In this document: piece after piece, positions 39,259-46,748 of the stretch | Layout: the number at the start of each line of letters is the position of its first letter | Position numbering within the stretch: the stretch's first letter is position 1 | From: UMGS172 sp045592985 | GTDB taxonomy: Bacteria > Bacillota > Clostridia > Oscillospirales > Acutalibacteraceae | Direction of reading: 5' to 3' | DNA length: 48,811 bases | Assembly: GCA_045592985.1 (NCBI GenBank) | Contig: JAZNVU010000011.1 | Coordinates: 1 to 48,811, forward strand | Made by a program: the position numbers and the translations under genes | The notes under the pieces: generated by a model | What the model was told of the DNA's origin: nothing | Seen by the model: the letters and a program-made list of their open reading frames with translations, nothing else | Databases searched by the model: none

Positions 39259-40569
39259 ATGTCTAATAACAATAATCATAATTTTCCCGTTTGCGCTTTT
39301 TGCGGAAGAGATGAAAGTCAGGTAGACCATCTTGTTGCGGGTAACGGCGTTTTTATTTGTGACGAATGTATTGAAATTTGTCATTCCTTGCTTTTGGAAA
39401 AAGAGGGTATACCTACTCCAAGCGGTAAGAAAAATGCCAAAAAATCTAAAGTGCCGGCAGATTTTGTATTGCCAACACCGAGTGAACTTAAAGCACATCT
39501 TGACCAGTATGTTATAGGTCAGGATGATGCTAAAAAGACCTTAAGCGTTGCGGTATATAATCATTATAAACGTATTTTCTACTCTGAAAAGAGCGATGTT
39601 GAACTTACAAAAAGTAATGTGCTTATGTTAGGCCCTACGGGTGTCGGAAAAACACTTTTAGCACAGACTTTGGCACGTTTTCTTGATGTTCCTATTGCTA
39701 TTGCAGATGCAACCACGCTTACTGAGGCGGGTTATGTAGGTGAAGACGTTGAAAACATCCTTTTAAGGCTTATTCAGGCTGCTGATTTTGATGTTGAAAA
39801 GGCTGAACGAGGTATTATCTACGTTGACGAGATTGATAAGATTGCTAGAAAATCTGAAAACGTATCTATTACCCGTGATGTAAGCGGTGAAGGTGTGCAG
39901 CAGGCACTCCTTAAAATCTTGGAAGGCACAGTTTCAAACGTACCACCTCAGGGTGGAAGAAAACATCCTCAGCAGGAGTTTATACAACTTGATACCACCA
40001 ATATTTTGTTCATTTGCGCAGGCGCGTTTGACGGTATTGAAAAAATAGTTGGCAAACGTCTTGGTGAAAGCGGTTTGGGCTTTGGTGCTGAGGTTAAATC
40101 AAAACAGCAGATGGAAGACGAAAACACGTCGGATAAGGTTATTCACCATGACCTTGTTAAATTTGGTCTTATTCCTGAACTTGTTGGACGTTTACCGGTT
40201 ATTGCATCGCTCGAATCCATGACTGAGGAGACCTTGTACCGCATTATGACCGAACCGAAAAACTCGGTTATAAAACAGTATATCGAACTCTTTAAAATGG
40301 ATGAAATCGAACTTATATTTGAAGACGAGGCCCTTAAAAAGATTGCTAAACTTACGGTTGAGCGTAAAACAGGTGCCAGAGGTCTGCGTTCAATAATCGA
40401 AAATATACTTCGTGACATTATGTTTGAGTCACCGTCGGATAAAACTATTTCTAAGATAGTTATTACCGAAGAGTGTGTCGATGGTGGAAAACCAACCGTT
40501 TTTAAAGATGAGCAAAAGAAGTCGAATTCATCTGTGAAGAAAAAAGATATCGACATTCCTGTTGCTTGA
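39259..40569 (+). CDS. clpX: ATP-dependent Clp protease ATP-binding subunit
   Basis: An AAA+ unfoldase that feeds ClpP. An N-terminal C4 zinc finger (CAFCGRDE, CDECIEIC) precedes the ATPase domain with Walker A GPTGVGKT, Walker B IIYVDEIDKI, the ClpP-docking IGF-like loop region GAGAFDGIEKIV-GLGF, sensor 1 and RTGARGLRSI (here KTGARGLRSI). 436 aa, 26 nt after clpP, so one operon. Confidence 0.97.
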   Translation: MSNNNNHNFPVCAFCGRDESQVDHLVAGNGVFICDECIEICHSLLLEKEGIPTPSGKKNAKKSKVPADFVLPTPSELKAHLDQYVIGQDDAKKTLSVAVYNHYKRIFYSEKSDVELTKSNVLMLGPTGVGKTLLAQTLARFLDVPIAIADATTLTEAGYVGEDVENILLRLIQAADFDVEKAERGIIYVDEIDKIARKSENVSITRDVSGEGVQQALLKILEGTVSNVPPQGGRKHPQQEFIQLDTTNILFICAGAFDGIEKIVGKRLGESGLGFGAEVKSKQQMEDENTSDKVIHHDLVKFGLIPELVGRLPVIASLESMTEETLYRIMTEPKNSVIKQYIELFKMDEIELIFEDEALKKIAKLTVERKTGARGLRSIIENILRDIMFESPSDKTISKIVITEECVDGGKPTVFKDEQKKSNSSVKKKDIDIPVA

Positions 40570-40600
40570 TGTTTGCAATTTATCGTATAACACGTAATAA

Positions 40601-40640
40601 ACCCACATACCCAATTATAATAGGGTGTGTGGGTATTTTT
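40601..40640 (+). terminator. clpX terminator
   Basis: ACCCACATACCC pairs with GGGTGTGTGGGT (one G-T, loop AATTATAATA), then a T-rich tail. Confidence 0.88.
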
Positions 40641-40890
40641 ATTCACATTAACTGTTACATTTAATTTACAAATTTTTTTAAAAAAAAGTTTTTATAAAAC
40701 AACAAATTTTTTAGAAAAATAGGAATAATAAAAATGAATTTGCTAACAAAAAAAGATAAAATATGTCAATCAAATATCTTTCTAACAAGACATGTTTTGG
40801 CAAATTTGCTTGTTAAAAAGTGAATTTGTATAAAACATGACTGTCTCAGTTTGGCAAACCTACAAAAATGCTTATGTGACGCTCTGATTA
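40641..40890. other. AT-rich intergenic region with nested repeats
   Basis: There is no convincing gene here. It contains the direct repeat AATTTGCT (40737, 40803), TTTGGCAAA twice (40796, 40851), and two pairings that cross: TAACAAG with CTTGTTA (40783-40815) and CATGTTTT with AAAACATG (40791-40839). A 29-codon frame at 40734-40823 has only a weak SD. It may be a decayed element or an RNA. Confidence 0.35.
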
Positions 40891-40891
40891 A

Positions 40892-40920
40892 TTGACTTTT
40901 CCAAAAATAGATATTATAAT
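40892..40920 (+). promoter_or_regulatory. Promoter of the small XRE gene
   Basis: TTGACT (40892-40897), 17 nt, TATAAT (40915-40920). Confidence 0.78.
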
Positions 40921-40951
40921 TATTAAAAAAATAAAGGATTGAGTGATTACA

Positions 40952-41227
40952 ATGCCGGAATTCTTACTGAACGCCGAACGCGAGGCTCTTATAAAAGAAT
41001 TTGTTTCAAAGTTGCCCGAGATTCGAAAAAGAGCAAGGGTTTCGCAAGGCCAACTCGGAGAAAAAATTGGCAAAAGCAGGCAAAAAATCTCTGATATTGA
41101 ACGCATGTCGGCTCCTATGGGATGGGACACTTATATTGCGGCTTGCGTTGCACTTGAGGCAATCGGTGCTTTTGACGAGAGATCAGATGCTTGGTACTTC
41201 CAGGCAAAACGCAAATGGTTTGAGTGA
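40952..41227 (+). CDS. Small XRE-type helix-turn-helix protein (91 aa)
   Basis: The HTH is in residues about 22-55 (LPEIRKRARVSQGQLGEKIGKSRQKISDIER). The C-terminal 35 residues (WDTYIAACVALEAIG) continue the helical bundle, with a tail ending RKWFE. ATG 40952 is preferred; GTG 40943 is the alternative but only 4 nt from AAAGGA. Unlike the repressor at 143 there is no divergent partner or obvious operator; the target is unknown. Confidence 0.78.
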   Translation: MPEFLLNAEREALIKEFVSKLPEIRKRARVSQGQLGEKIGKSRQKISDIERMSAPMGWDTYIAACVALEAIGAFDERSDAWYFQAKRKWFE

Positions 41228-41230
41228 TTT

Positions 41231-41260
41231 AGGGTAACCCGATTAAGGGTTATCCTTTTT
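41231..41260 (+). terminator. Terminator of the XRE gene
   Basis: AGGGTAACCC-GATTA-AGGGTTATCC (one G-T wobble) then T-run. Confidence 0.85.
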
Positions 41261-41270
41261 CATTTTTAAA

Positions 41271-41325
41271 TAAAGGTCGGCAAAACTTGTTGTTGGTTTT
41301 CAAAACAAGTGATGTCGACCTTTTA
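41271..41325 (+). other. Second stem-loop before spmA
   Basis: TAAAGGTCG pairs with CGACCTTTTA, and inside it ACTTGTT with AACAAGT. A tandem second terminator or a spmA upstream structure. Confidence 0.55.
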
Positions 41326-41355
41326 TCATATTATAATATAATCACGTCATAAAAT
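41326..41355 (+). promoter_or_regulatory. Possible sigma-E-type promoter of spmAB
   Basis: TCATATT (41326-41332), 15 nt, CATAAAAT (41348-41355) resembles the Bacillus sigma-E pattern (KMATATT, CATACAHT). The start point would leave only about 12 nt before spmA, so this is tentative. Confidence 0.4.
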
Positions 41356-41374
41356 TCATTGGGAAGTGAGTTTT

Positions 41375-41956
41375 GTGTTGAGTGCGGTATGGATTTTTTC
41401 GGTTATTCTGTCTACTGTTTTTATATTGATAAACGGAAATATTTCTGAATATACTCCAATTATTTCCGATGCGGCTGACGGTGCTATATCGCTCGTTATT
41501 TCACTTGCAGGGATTATGGCTATTTGGGGCGGTATTATGGAAATTATGGAGCGAAGCGGTTTGACCGAAACGGTTTCGAAATTGCTGTCTTTCTTGCTTA
41601 ATACAATATTTCCAAAATTAAAAAAAGACAGATATTGCAAAAATGCAATATCCATGAATATGACAGCAAATATTTTAGGGTTGGGAAATGCTGCGACTCC
41701 GTTAGGGCTTGAGGCTATGAAACGACTCAAAGCCGCAGGCGGTAATTCGGATACGGCTACTGATGAGATGGTAACCTTTGTTATAATTAACACTGCATCT
41801 ATTCAGTTAATACCGGCTACTACAGCAGTTCTTCGGGCATCTTACGGTTCAACCAGTCCTATGTCTATTTTACCTTCGGTTTTAGCGGCGTCGGTTTGTT
41901 CACTTGTTGTGGGATTAATAGTTGACCGTGCGTTAAGGGGTAAATTTAATGCTTGA
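41375..41956 (+). CDS. spmA: Spore maturation protein A
   Basis: A nucleoside-recognition (Gate) domain membrane protein, about 193 aa with GTG 41375 taken as start (GAAGTGA as SD; GTG 41366 and TTG 41378 are alternatives). Family motifs are ISLAGIMAIWGGIMEIMERSGLT, NMTANILGLGNAATPLGLEAMK and FVIINTASIQLIP. SpmA and SpmB affect spore-core dehydration and heat resistance. It overlaps spmB by 8 nt. Confidence 0.92.
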   Translation: MLSAVWIFSVILSTVFILINGNISEYTPIISDAADGAISLVISLAGIMAIWGGIMEIMERSGLTETVSKLLSFLLNTIFPKLKKDRYCKNAISMNMTANILGLGNAATPLGLEAMKRLKAAGGNSDTATDEMVTFVIINTASIQLIPATTAVLRASYGSTSPMSILPSVLAASVCSLVVGLIVDRALRGKFNA

Positions 41957-42476
41957 AACAATTTCGTCGTTTGTACTTCCCATAGTTATATTGCTTGTGG
42001 TTTTTGCGGGTGTTTTTAAAAAGGTCAACATTTTTGAGGCATTTATTGTTGGAGCAGAAAAATCGCTACGTTCTCTTTTTAAGGTTGTACCGTCACTAAT
42101 TGCGCTAACATTAGCGGTAAAACTTTTAAGAGGTTCCGGTGTTCTCAAAGCCATAACCGGTTTACTGGCTCCGTTGCTGTCAATAGTTGGTTTGCCTGCA
42201 GAAATAATGCCGTTGGCACTACTGCGACCGATTTCGGGCAGTGGTTCAACGGCATTGCTTGCAGATATGTTCGAAACCTACGGTCCCGACAGCAAAATAG
42301 GACTTATGGCTTCGGTTTTGTGCTGTTCAAGTGAAACGACCTTTTACACGGTCGCAATGTATTACGGCTCGTGTGGTATAAAAAACACCCGACATACAAT
42401 AGTTGCGGCTTTGGCGGCCGACGTGACAGCAGTGATATTCAGTGTGCTATTTGTAAATTTATTTTTTAGCCTTTGA
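41949..42476 (+). CDS. spmB: Spore maturation protein B
   Basis: 175 aa, partner of SpmA, also a Gate-domain membrane protein. Marks are GVFKKVNIFEAFIVGAEKSL, LLRPISGSGSTALLADMFETYGPDS and CCSSETTFYTVAMYYGS. Its last 11 nt overlap the end of rfbC on the other strand, and no terminator separates the two. Confidence 0.94.
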   Translation: MLETISSFVLPIVILLVVFAGVFKKVNIFEAFIVGAEKSLRSLFKVVPSLIALTLAVKLLRGSGVLKAITGLLAPLLSIVGLPAEIMPLALLRPISGSGSTALLADMFETYGPDSKIGLMASVLCCSSETTFYTVAMYYGSCGIKNTRHTIVAALAADVTAVIFSVLFVNLFFSL

Positions 42477-43017
42477 TTTTGGCAAGGGTGGGGTTGACCT
42501 TATCTTTATCGGAAAGGATAATTTCCATATCATGGGGTATTGGCCAATCGATACCAACGTCTGGGTCATTCCACATTAGGCCGCCTTCATCATTTGGATG
42601 ATAAAAATCGTCAACCTTATAAACAAACTCGGCTTCATCGGAAAGCACTACAAAACCATGGGCAAAACCGCGCGGGATAAAGAACTGACGTTTGTTTTCA
42701 GCCGACAGAATAACGCCTTCATATTTGCCGTAGGTAGGGCTGCCTTCACGCAGGTCAACCGCTACATCGTAAACCTCACCGCTAATAACTCTCACGAGTT
42801 TTGATTGTGGAAACTGTTTTTGAAAGTGTAGACCTCTGAGTACACCTTTTTTGGATTTTGATTGGTTGTCCTGCACAAATTTAACATCAATTCCCGCAGC
42901 GGCAAAATCGTTATACTGATAGGTTTCCATAAAGTAACCGCGATCGTCACCAAAAGCGGTAGGCTCAATAATGGTTACACCTTCAATGCTTGTCTTTATA
43001 AAATTAAACTTTCCCAT
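42466..43017 (-). CDS. rfbC: dTDP-4-dehydrorhamnose 3,5-epimerase
   Basis: A cupin enzyme, third step of dTDP-L-rhamnose synthesis. GVLRGLHFQKQFPQSKLVRV holds the catalytic histidine, IPRGFAHGFVVLSD the second conserved block and YKVDDFYHPNDEGGLMWND the third. 183 aa with the start at ATG 43017 after GAGGTG; the longer frame runs into rfbB. Operon order: glycosyltransferase, rfbD, rfbB, rfbC. Confidence 0.95.
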   Translation of the reverse strand: MGKFNFIKTSIEGVTIIEPTAFGDDRGYFMETYQYNDFAAAGIDVKFVQDNQSKSKKGVLRGLHFQKQFPQSKLVRVISGEVYDVAVDLREGSPTYGKYEGVILSAENKRQFFIPRGFAHGFVVLSDEAEFVYKVDDFYHPNDEGGLMWNDPDVGIDWPIPHDMEIILSDKDKVNPTLAKIKG

Positions 43018-43027
43018 AAAGCACCTC

Positions 43028-44086
43028 TTATTTGTCGGCGTACATTTTTTCGTAGTATTTCTGGTAAGCACCGCTTGTAACGTTATCAAACCACTTTTTG
43101 TTGTCAAGATACCATTTCAAGGTCTTCTTTATACCAACTTCAAATGTGGTCTCGGGGTACCAACCGAGGTCGTTTTTAATCTTCTGGGGGTCAATACCGT
43201 ATCTGCGGTCGTGACCTTTGCGGTCAGCAACATGTTTAATCATGTGCTCGCCGACTTCCTTGTCAACGTTTTCTTTAATGTATTCAATGATGGTTTTGAC
43301 AATGAAGATGTTCGGTCTTTCGTTGTGACCGCCTACATTGTAAACTTCACCGATTTTACCGTCACGTATTACCATGTCGATGGCTTTGCAGTGGTCGTCA
43401 ACATAAAGCCAGTCTCTGACCTGCATGCCATCACCGTAAACGGGAAGGTCTTTATGCAACAAAGTGTTGTTCATAATTAGCGGGATGAGTTTTTCAGGGA
43501 ACTGATAAGGACCATAGTTATTAGAACAACGTGTGATGTTTATGGGCAACTTATAGGTATCGTGATAAGCCTTGACAAACATGTCAGCGGCGGCCTTTGA
43601 AGAAGAATAGGGTGAATGGGGGCAAAGGGGAGTGGTTTCCATAAAGAAGCCGGTTTCACCCAAAGAGCCGTATACCTCGTCGGTCGAAACCTGATGAAAT
43701 TTAACACCCTCGCGGTAGGCATCGTCACCCACATTCCATGCTTTTTTTGCAATGTTGAGAAGATTAACAGTTCCAAGTACGTTGGTCTTAACAAATATCT
43801 CAGGGTCACTGATACTGCGGTCAACGTGACTCTCGGCTGCAAAGTTTACAACATAGTCAATTTCGTTTTCGTCAAATATTTTTTGAATCGCGTCATGGTC
43901 ACAGATGTCAGCCTGAACAAAACTGTAGTTGGGATTGTTCTCAACCGAAGTAAGGTTTTCAAGGTTTCCTGCATAGGTCAAGGCATCAACGTTAATGATT
44001 TTGACATCACTATATTTGCCAAGCATGTAGATAATGAAGTTTGAACCGATAAATCCGGCACCGCCGGTGACAAGATAAGTTTTCAT
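43028..44086 (-). CDS. rfbB: dTDP-glucose 4,6-dehydratase
   Basis: The second step of dTDP-rhamnose synthesis. Extended short-chain dehydrogenase fold with NAD motif GGAGFIGSNFI (8-18), the HQVSTDEVYG catalytic DE and the YSSSKAAAD YxxxK motif. CSNNYGPYQFPEKLIPL is family-specific. 352 aa, SD AGGAGA. It ends 10 nt before rfbC. Confidence 0.97.
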   Translation of the reverse strand: MKTYLVTGGAGFIGSNFIIYMLGKYSDVKIINVDALTYAGNLENLTSVENNPNYSFVQADICDHDAIQKIFDENEIDYVVNFAAESHVDRSISDPEIFVKTNVLGTVNLLNIAKKAWNVGDDAYREGVKFHQVSTDEVYGSLGETGFFMETTPLCPHSPYSSSKAAADMFVKAYHDTYKLPINITRCSNNYGPYQFPEKLIPLIMNNTLLHKDLPVYGDGMQVRDWLYVDDHCKAIDMVIRDGKIGEVYNVGGHNERPNIFIVKTIIEYIKENVDKEVGEHMIKHVADRKGHDRRYGIDPQKIKNDLGWYPETTFEVGIKKTLKWYLDNKKWFDNVTSGAYQKYYEKMYADK

Positions 44087-44104
44087 AAGTTGTTCTCCTA
44101 TCGT

Positions 44105-44995
44105 TTATTTTTCAATATTTTCGAGGTTTACAATATATTCTTTAAGCGCTTCTTCCCACGGACGCATCTTGTCACCCACAGTTTGTTCAAGGTGAAGATT
44201 GCGAAGTGAAGAAAACGCAGGACGTTTGGCTTTTCTTGCTGACTGCTCGGTAGTGCAAGGTGAAACTTCGCAAGGAATATTTGAATATTCAACTATCTTG
44301 CAAGCAAAATCGTACCAAGTACATTCGCCACTGCCCGTGCAATGGTAAATACCGTAGTTTTCGGTTTCTGCAATAAGAAGAATATGATAAGCCAAATCGT
44401 CAGCATTGGTGGGGTTTCCGCGTTGGTCATTTACCACCGTCAAAACGCCTCTTTCTTTGGCAAATTTTCGGATTGTTTTTACAAAGTTGTTGCCTATATA
44501 TCCGTAAAGCCAAGAAGTTCTGACAACAAAATGATGCTTGCAAGCGGCGGCAACCTTCTGCTCGCCATGATATTTCGAAATGCCGTAAGCGGTAACGGGG
44601 TCACACTTGTCACTCTCAACATAAGGAACGGTTGCGTCACCGTGGAAAACATAGTCGGTCGAAATATGGACTATTTTAGCACCAAACATTTCAGCGGCCA
44701 TACTCAGATTTTCAGGACCTTCGGCGTTTACCTTTTCGGCTGTACTGAGGTCGGACTCGCAACCGTCAACATTGGTCATAGCGGCACAGTTTATTATAAT
44801 GTCAGGACGGTTCTTTTTACAAAACTCGATAACGGACTCTCGGTTGGTAATATCAAGGTCGTCAACATCCACCGCAATAATTTCACAGTCTTTATAAACT
44901 GAAGGGATTTTTCCAATGGCATTATCGTCATTCTTTAACAAATGCTGTAATGCATTGCCAAGTTGACCGTTACTGCCGGTGATAAGTATTTTCAT
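44105..44995 (-). CDS. rfbD: dTDP-4-dehydrorhamnose reductase
   Basis: The last step of dTDP-L-rhamnose synthesis. NADPH motif GSNGQLGNALQ, STDYVFHG, and YGISKYHGE with the catalytic tyrosine and lysine. RTSWLYG and NDQRGNPTNADDLA are typical. 296 aa. It starts 7 nt after the glycosyltransferase stop, with AAGGTGA as SD inside that gene's end. Confidence 0.96.
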   Translation of the reverse strand: MKILITGSNGQLGNALQHLLKNDDNAIGKIPSVYKDCEIIAVDVDDLDITNRESVIEFCKKNRPDIIINCAAMTNVDGCESDLSTAEKVNAEGPENLSMAAEMFGAKIVHISTDYVFHGDATVPYVESDKCDPVTAYGISKYHGEQKVAAACKHHFVVRTSWLYGYIGNNFVKTIRKFAKERGVLTVVNDQRGNPTNADDLAYHILLIAETENYGIYHCTGSGECTWYDFACKIVEYSNIPCEVSPCTTEQSARKAKRPAFSSLRNLHLEQTVGDKMRPWEEALKEYIVNLENIEK

Positions 44996-45002
44996 AAGTC
45001 AA

Positions 45003-45764
45003 TCACCTTGTCTTTCTATGCTTGAGTAAGAATTTAAACATCGAAGAAATATGGATAAACAAATATTTCAAACTTTTTGAACTGCTGCGTTCCCAACAGT
45101 GGATTACACATTCGTTTGGTAAGAGCATCGTTTTCCCAAATTCTTTTGCTCTGAGTGTAAGGTCGGCATCTTCCATGTACATGAAAAACCTGTCGTCAAA
45201 GCCGTTGAGTTTTTTAAACGCATCGGTTCTGATTACAAAAAAGCAACCGGAACAGAAATCCAATTCGGTAGGCGAGTTAAACTCTTCACCCGAACGAGTA
45301 TACTCGTCTTTGAGTTTTGAAAAGCCCGGCAGACGCCTTGTTACAAGATATTTAAAGGTTGGTCTTCGTTTAGGTAAGACCTGTTCGCTACCGTCAGGAA
45401 AAAGAACTTTGGGCGTTACCATAACGGTATCTTCGTGTTTATCAAGATAAGAGCATAAGGCACTTAAGACGTCGTAAGATAAAACAATATCAGGGTTGAT
45501 AACGGCGTGGTATTTTGAATTGATGTGTTTAAGAACTGAATTATGAGCTTTCCCAAAGCCTATGTTACTGCCGTTTTGAATAACCGTAGCATCTTCAAAA
45601 CACTCGTTTACCAGTTGTAAGGTTTTATCACACGAAGCATTATCCGAAATATACAGGTGATAGTCAACGCCTTTGGTGTGTTCTTTTATTGAACTTAATG
45701 CATCAGCAATTTTGTCTGAATTGTTGTATGTCACAATACATACCGATAATTCTTCGTTTGGCAT
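45003..45764 (-). CDS. GT2 glycosyltransferase, probable rhamnosyltransferase (253 aa)
   Basis: A GT-A fold with IVTYNNSDKI at the start, the donor metal site NPDIVLS, and FFMYMEDADLTLRAKEFG as the acceptor/catalytic ED motif. The closest general type is WbbL-like rhamnosyltransferases. Its place as first gene of the rfb operon supports dTDP-rhamnose as donor, with a wall polysaccharide as likely product (inference). The start is ATG 45764 after GGAGG rather than an ATG 8 codons upstream. Confidence 0.87.
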   Translation of the reverse strand: MPNEELSVCIVTYNNSDKIADALSSIKEHTKGVDYHLYISDNASCDKTLQLVNECFEDATVIQNGSNIGFGKAHNSVLKHINSKYHAVINPDIVLSYDVLSALCSYLDKHEDTVMVTPKVLFPDGSEQVLPKRRPTFKYLVTRRLPGFSKLKDEYTRSGEEFNSPTELDFCSGCFFVIRTDAFKKLNGFDDRFFMYMEDADLTLRAKEFGKTMLLPNECVIHCWERSSSKSLKYLFIHISSMFKFLLKHRKTR

Positions 45765-45805
45765 TTCAACCTCCGCGTTATCAAACACATTTGTTTATAT
45801 TTGTT

Positions 45806-45834
45806 ATTGTAACACATTACAATATTTTTTTCAA
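45806..45834 (-). promoter_or_regulatory. Promoter of the rhamnose operon
   Basis: On the minus strand: TTGAAA (45834-45829), 17 nt, TACAAT (45811-45806). Confidence 0.76.
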
Positions 45835-45861
45835 CTTAAAATATATTACCATTGGTATGTA

Positions 45862-45891
45862 TTGACAATATATGGGTTTAAATGTTAAAAT
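45862..45891 (+). promoter_or_regulatory. Promoter of radC
   Basis: TTGACA (45862-45867), 18 nt, TAAAAT (45886-45891), divergent from the rhamnose promoter. Confidence 0.74.
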
Positions 45892-45935
45892 AACAAAACA
45901 TGATAATTACGCTAAAAAATCAGGGAGAATTACTA

Positions 45936-46637
45936 ATGCCAAAATCAAAGTCCTCTGTTCATGAAGGCCACAGGAACAGAGTTCGGGATAAATTCAGAAA
46001 ATCAGGCTTTGCTGCAATGAATCCGCACGAGATACTTGAAATGCTTTTGTTTTATTCTGTGCCGCGTAAAGACACGAACGAAATAGCACATGAACTGATT
46101 AATCATTTCGGCTCTTTGTCGGGTGTACTTGAAGCCAGCGAGGATGAATTGGTTAAAATTAAAGGAATATCTGAAAATTCTGCAATATTGATAAGAATGA
46201 TGCTTCCGTTGTTCAATGAGTATAGCAAAGATACCAGTAGACAGAAAAAACTCAACACACCTGAGGAATGCGGAAAATACTTTGTATCCCGTTTTAAATC
46301 ATTTGATAAAGAAACAGTGATGGTTGCCTGTTTTGATTCAGCAAACCGTGTTATATGTGTTGAGGAGATATGTGAAGGCGATGCCACAACTGTTCAAATA
46401 AATATTAGAAAAATAATTGAATTAATTATGAAGTATCCGAAGGTGACATCAATAATAATTGCACATAATCATCCCAATGGTATTGCTTTGCCGTCAAGAG
46501 AGGATCTTAACACCACCCAAGAACTAAAGAGGACGTTAGGTGCAATGGGAGTTAACCTTATTGACCATATAATTGTTATTGATGATGATTATATTTCTAT
46601 GGCTGTGTCTTCGGGCTTTGGGAAATTGTTCGGATAG
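45936..46637 (+). CDS. radC: RadC/MPN-domain protein
   Basis: 233 aa. A helix-hairpin-helix N-terminal part (ILEMLLFYSVPRKDTNEIAHELI, LVKIKGISENSAIL) is followed by a JAMM/MPN metalloprotease-like domain with HNHPNG (H177, H179) and S187/D190. Despite the name the family is not proven in DNA repair. The start is ATG 45936 with AGGGAG 8 nt before. Single gene. Confidence 0.92.
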   Translation: MPKSKSSVHEGHRNRVRDKFRKSGFAAMNPHEILEMLLFYSVPRKDTNEIAHELINHFGSLSGVLEASEDELVKIKGISENSAILIRMMLPLFNEYSKDTSRQKKLNTPEECGKYFVSRFKSFDKETVMVACFDSANRVICVEEICEGDATTVQINIRKIIELIMKYPKVTSIIIAHNHPNGIALPSREDLNTTQELKRTLGAMGVNLIDHIIVIDDDYISMAVSSGFGKLFG

Positions 46638-46666
46638 ATATGCAGATATTTTGTGTCAAAAATATA

Positions 46667-46695
46667 TTGACAAAGTTTTTACGGCAGTTTATAAT
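46667..46695 (+). promoter_or_regulatory. Perfect consensus promoter of the cohesin/BspA gene
   Basis: TTGACA (46667-46672), 17 nt, TATAAT (46690-46695), followed by GGAGGA for the SD. Expression is expected to be strong. Confidence 0.85.
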
Positions 46696-46748
46696 GTAAA
46701 ATAACAGTATAATATGCCGAAGTATTGTATGTTTTTGGAGGAACCGAC

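Noticed and set aside
40734..40823. 29-codon frame beginning MNLLTKKDKICQ
   Set aside because: The SD is weak, the sequence is strongly AT-biased and made of the local repeats; no support as a gene.
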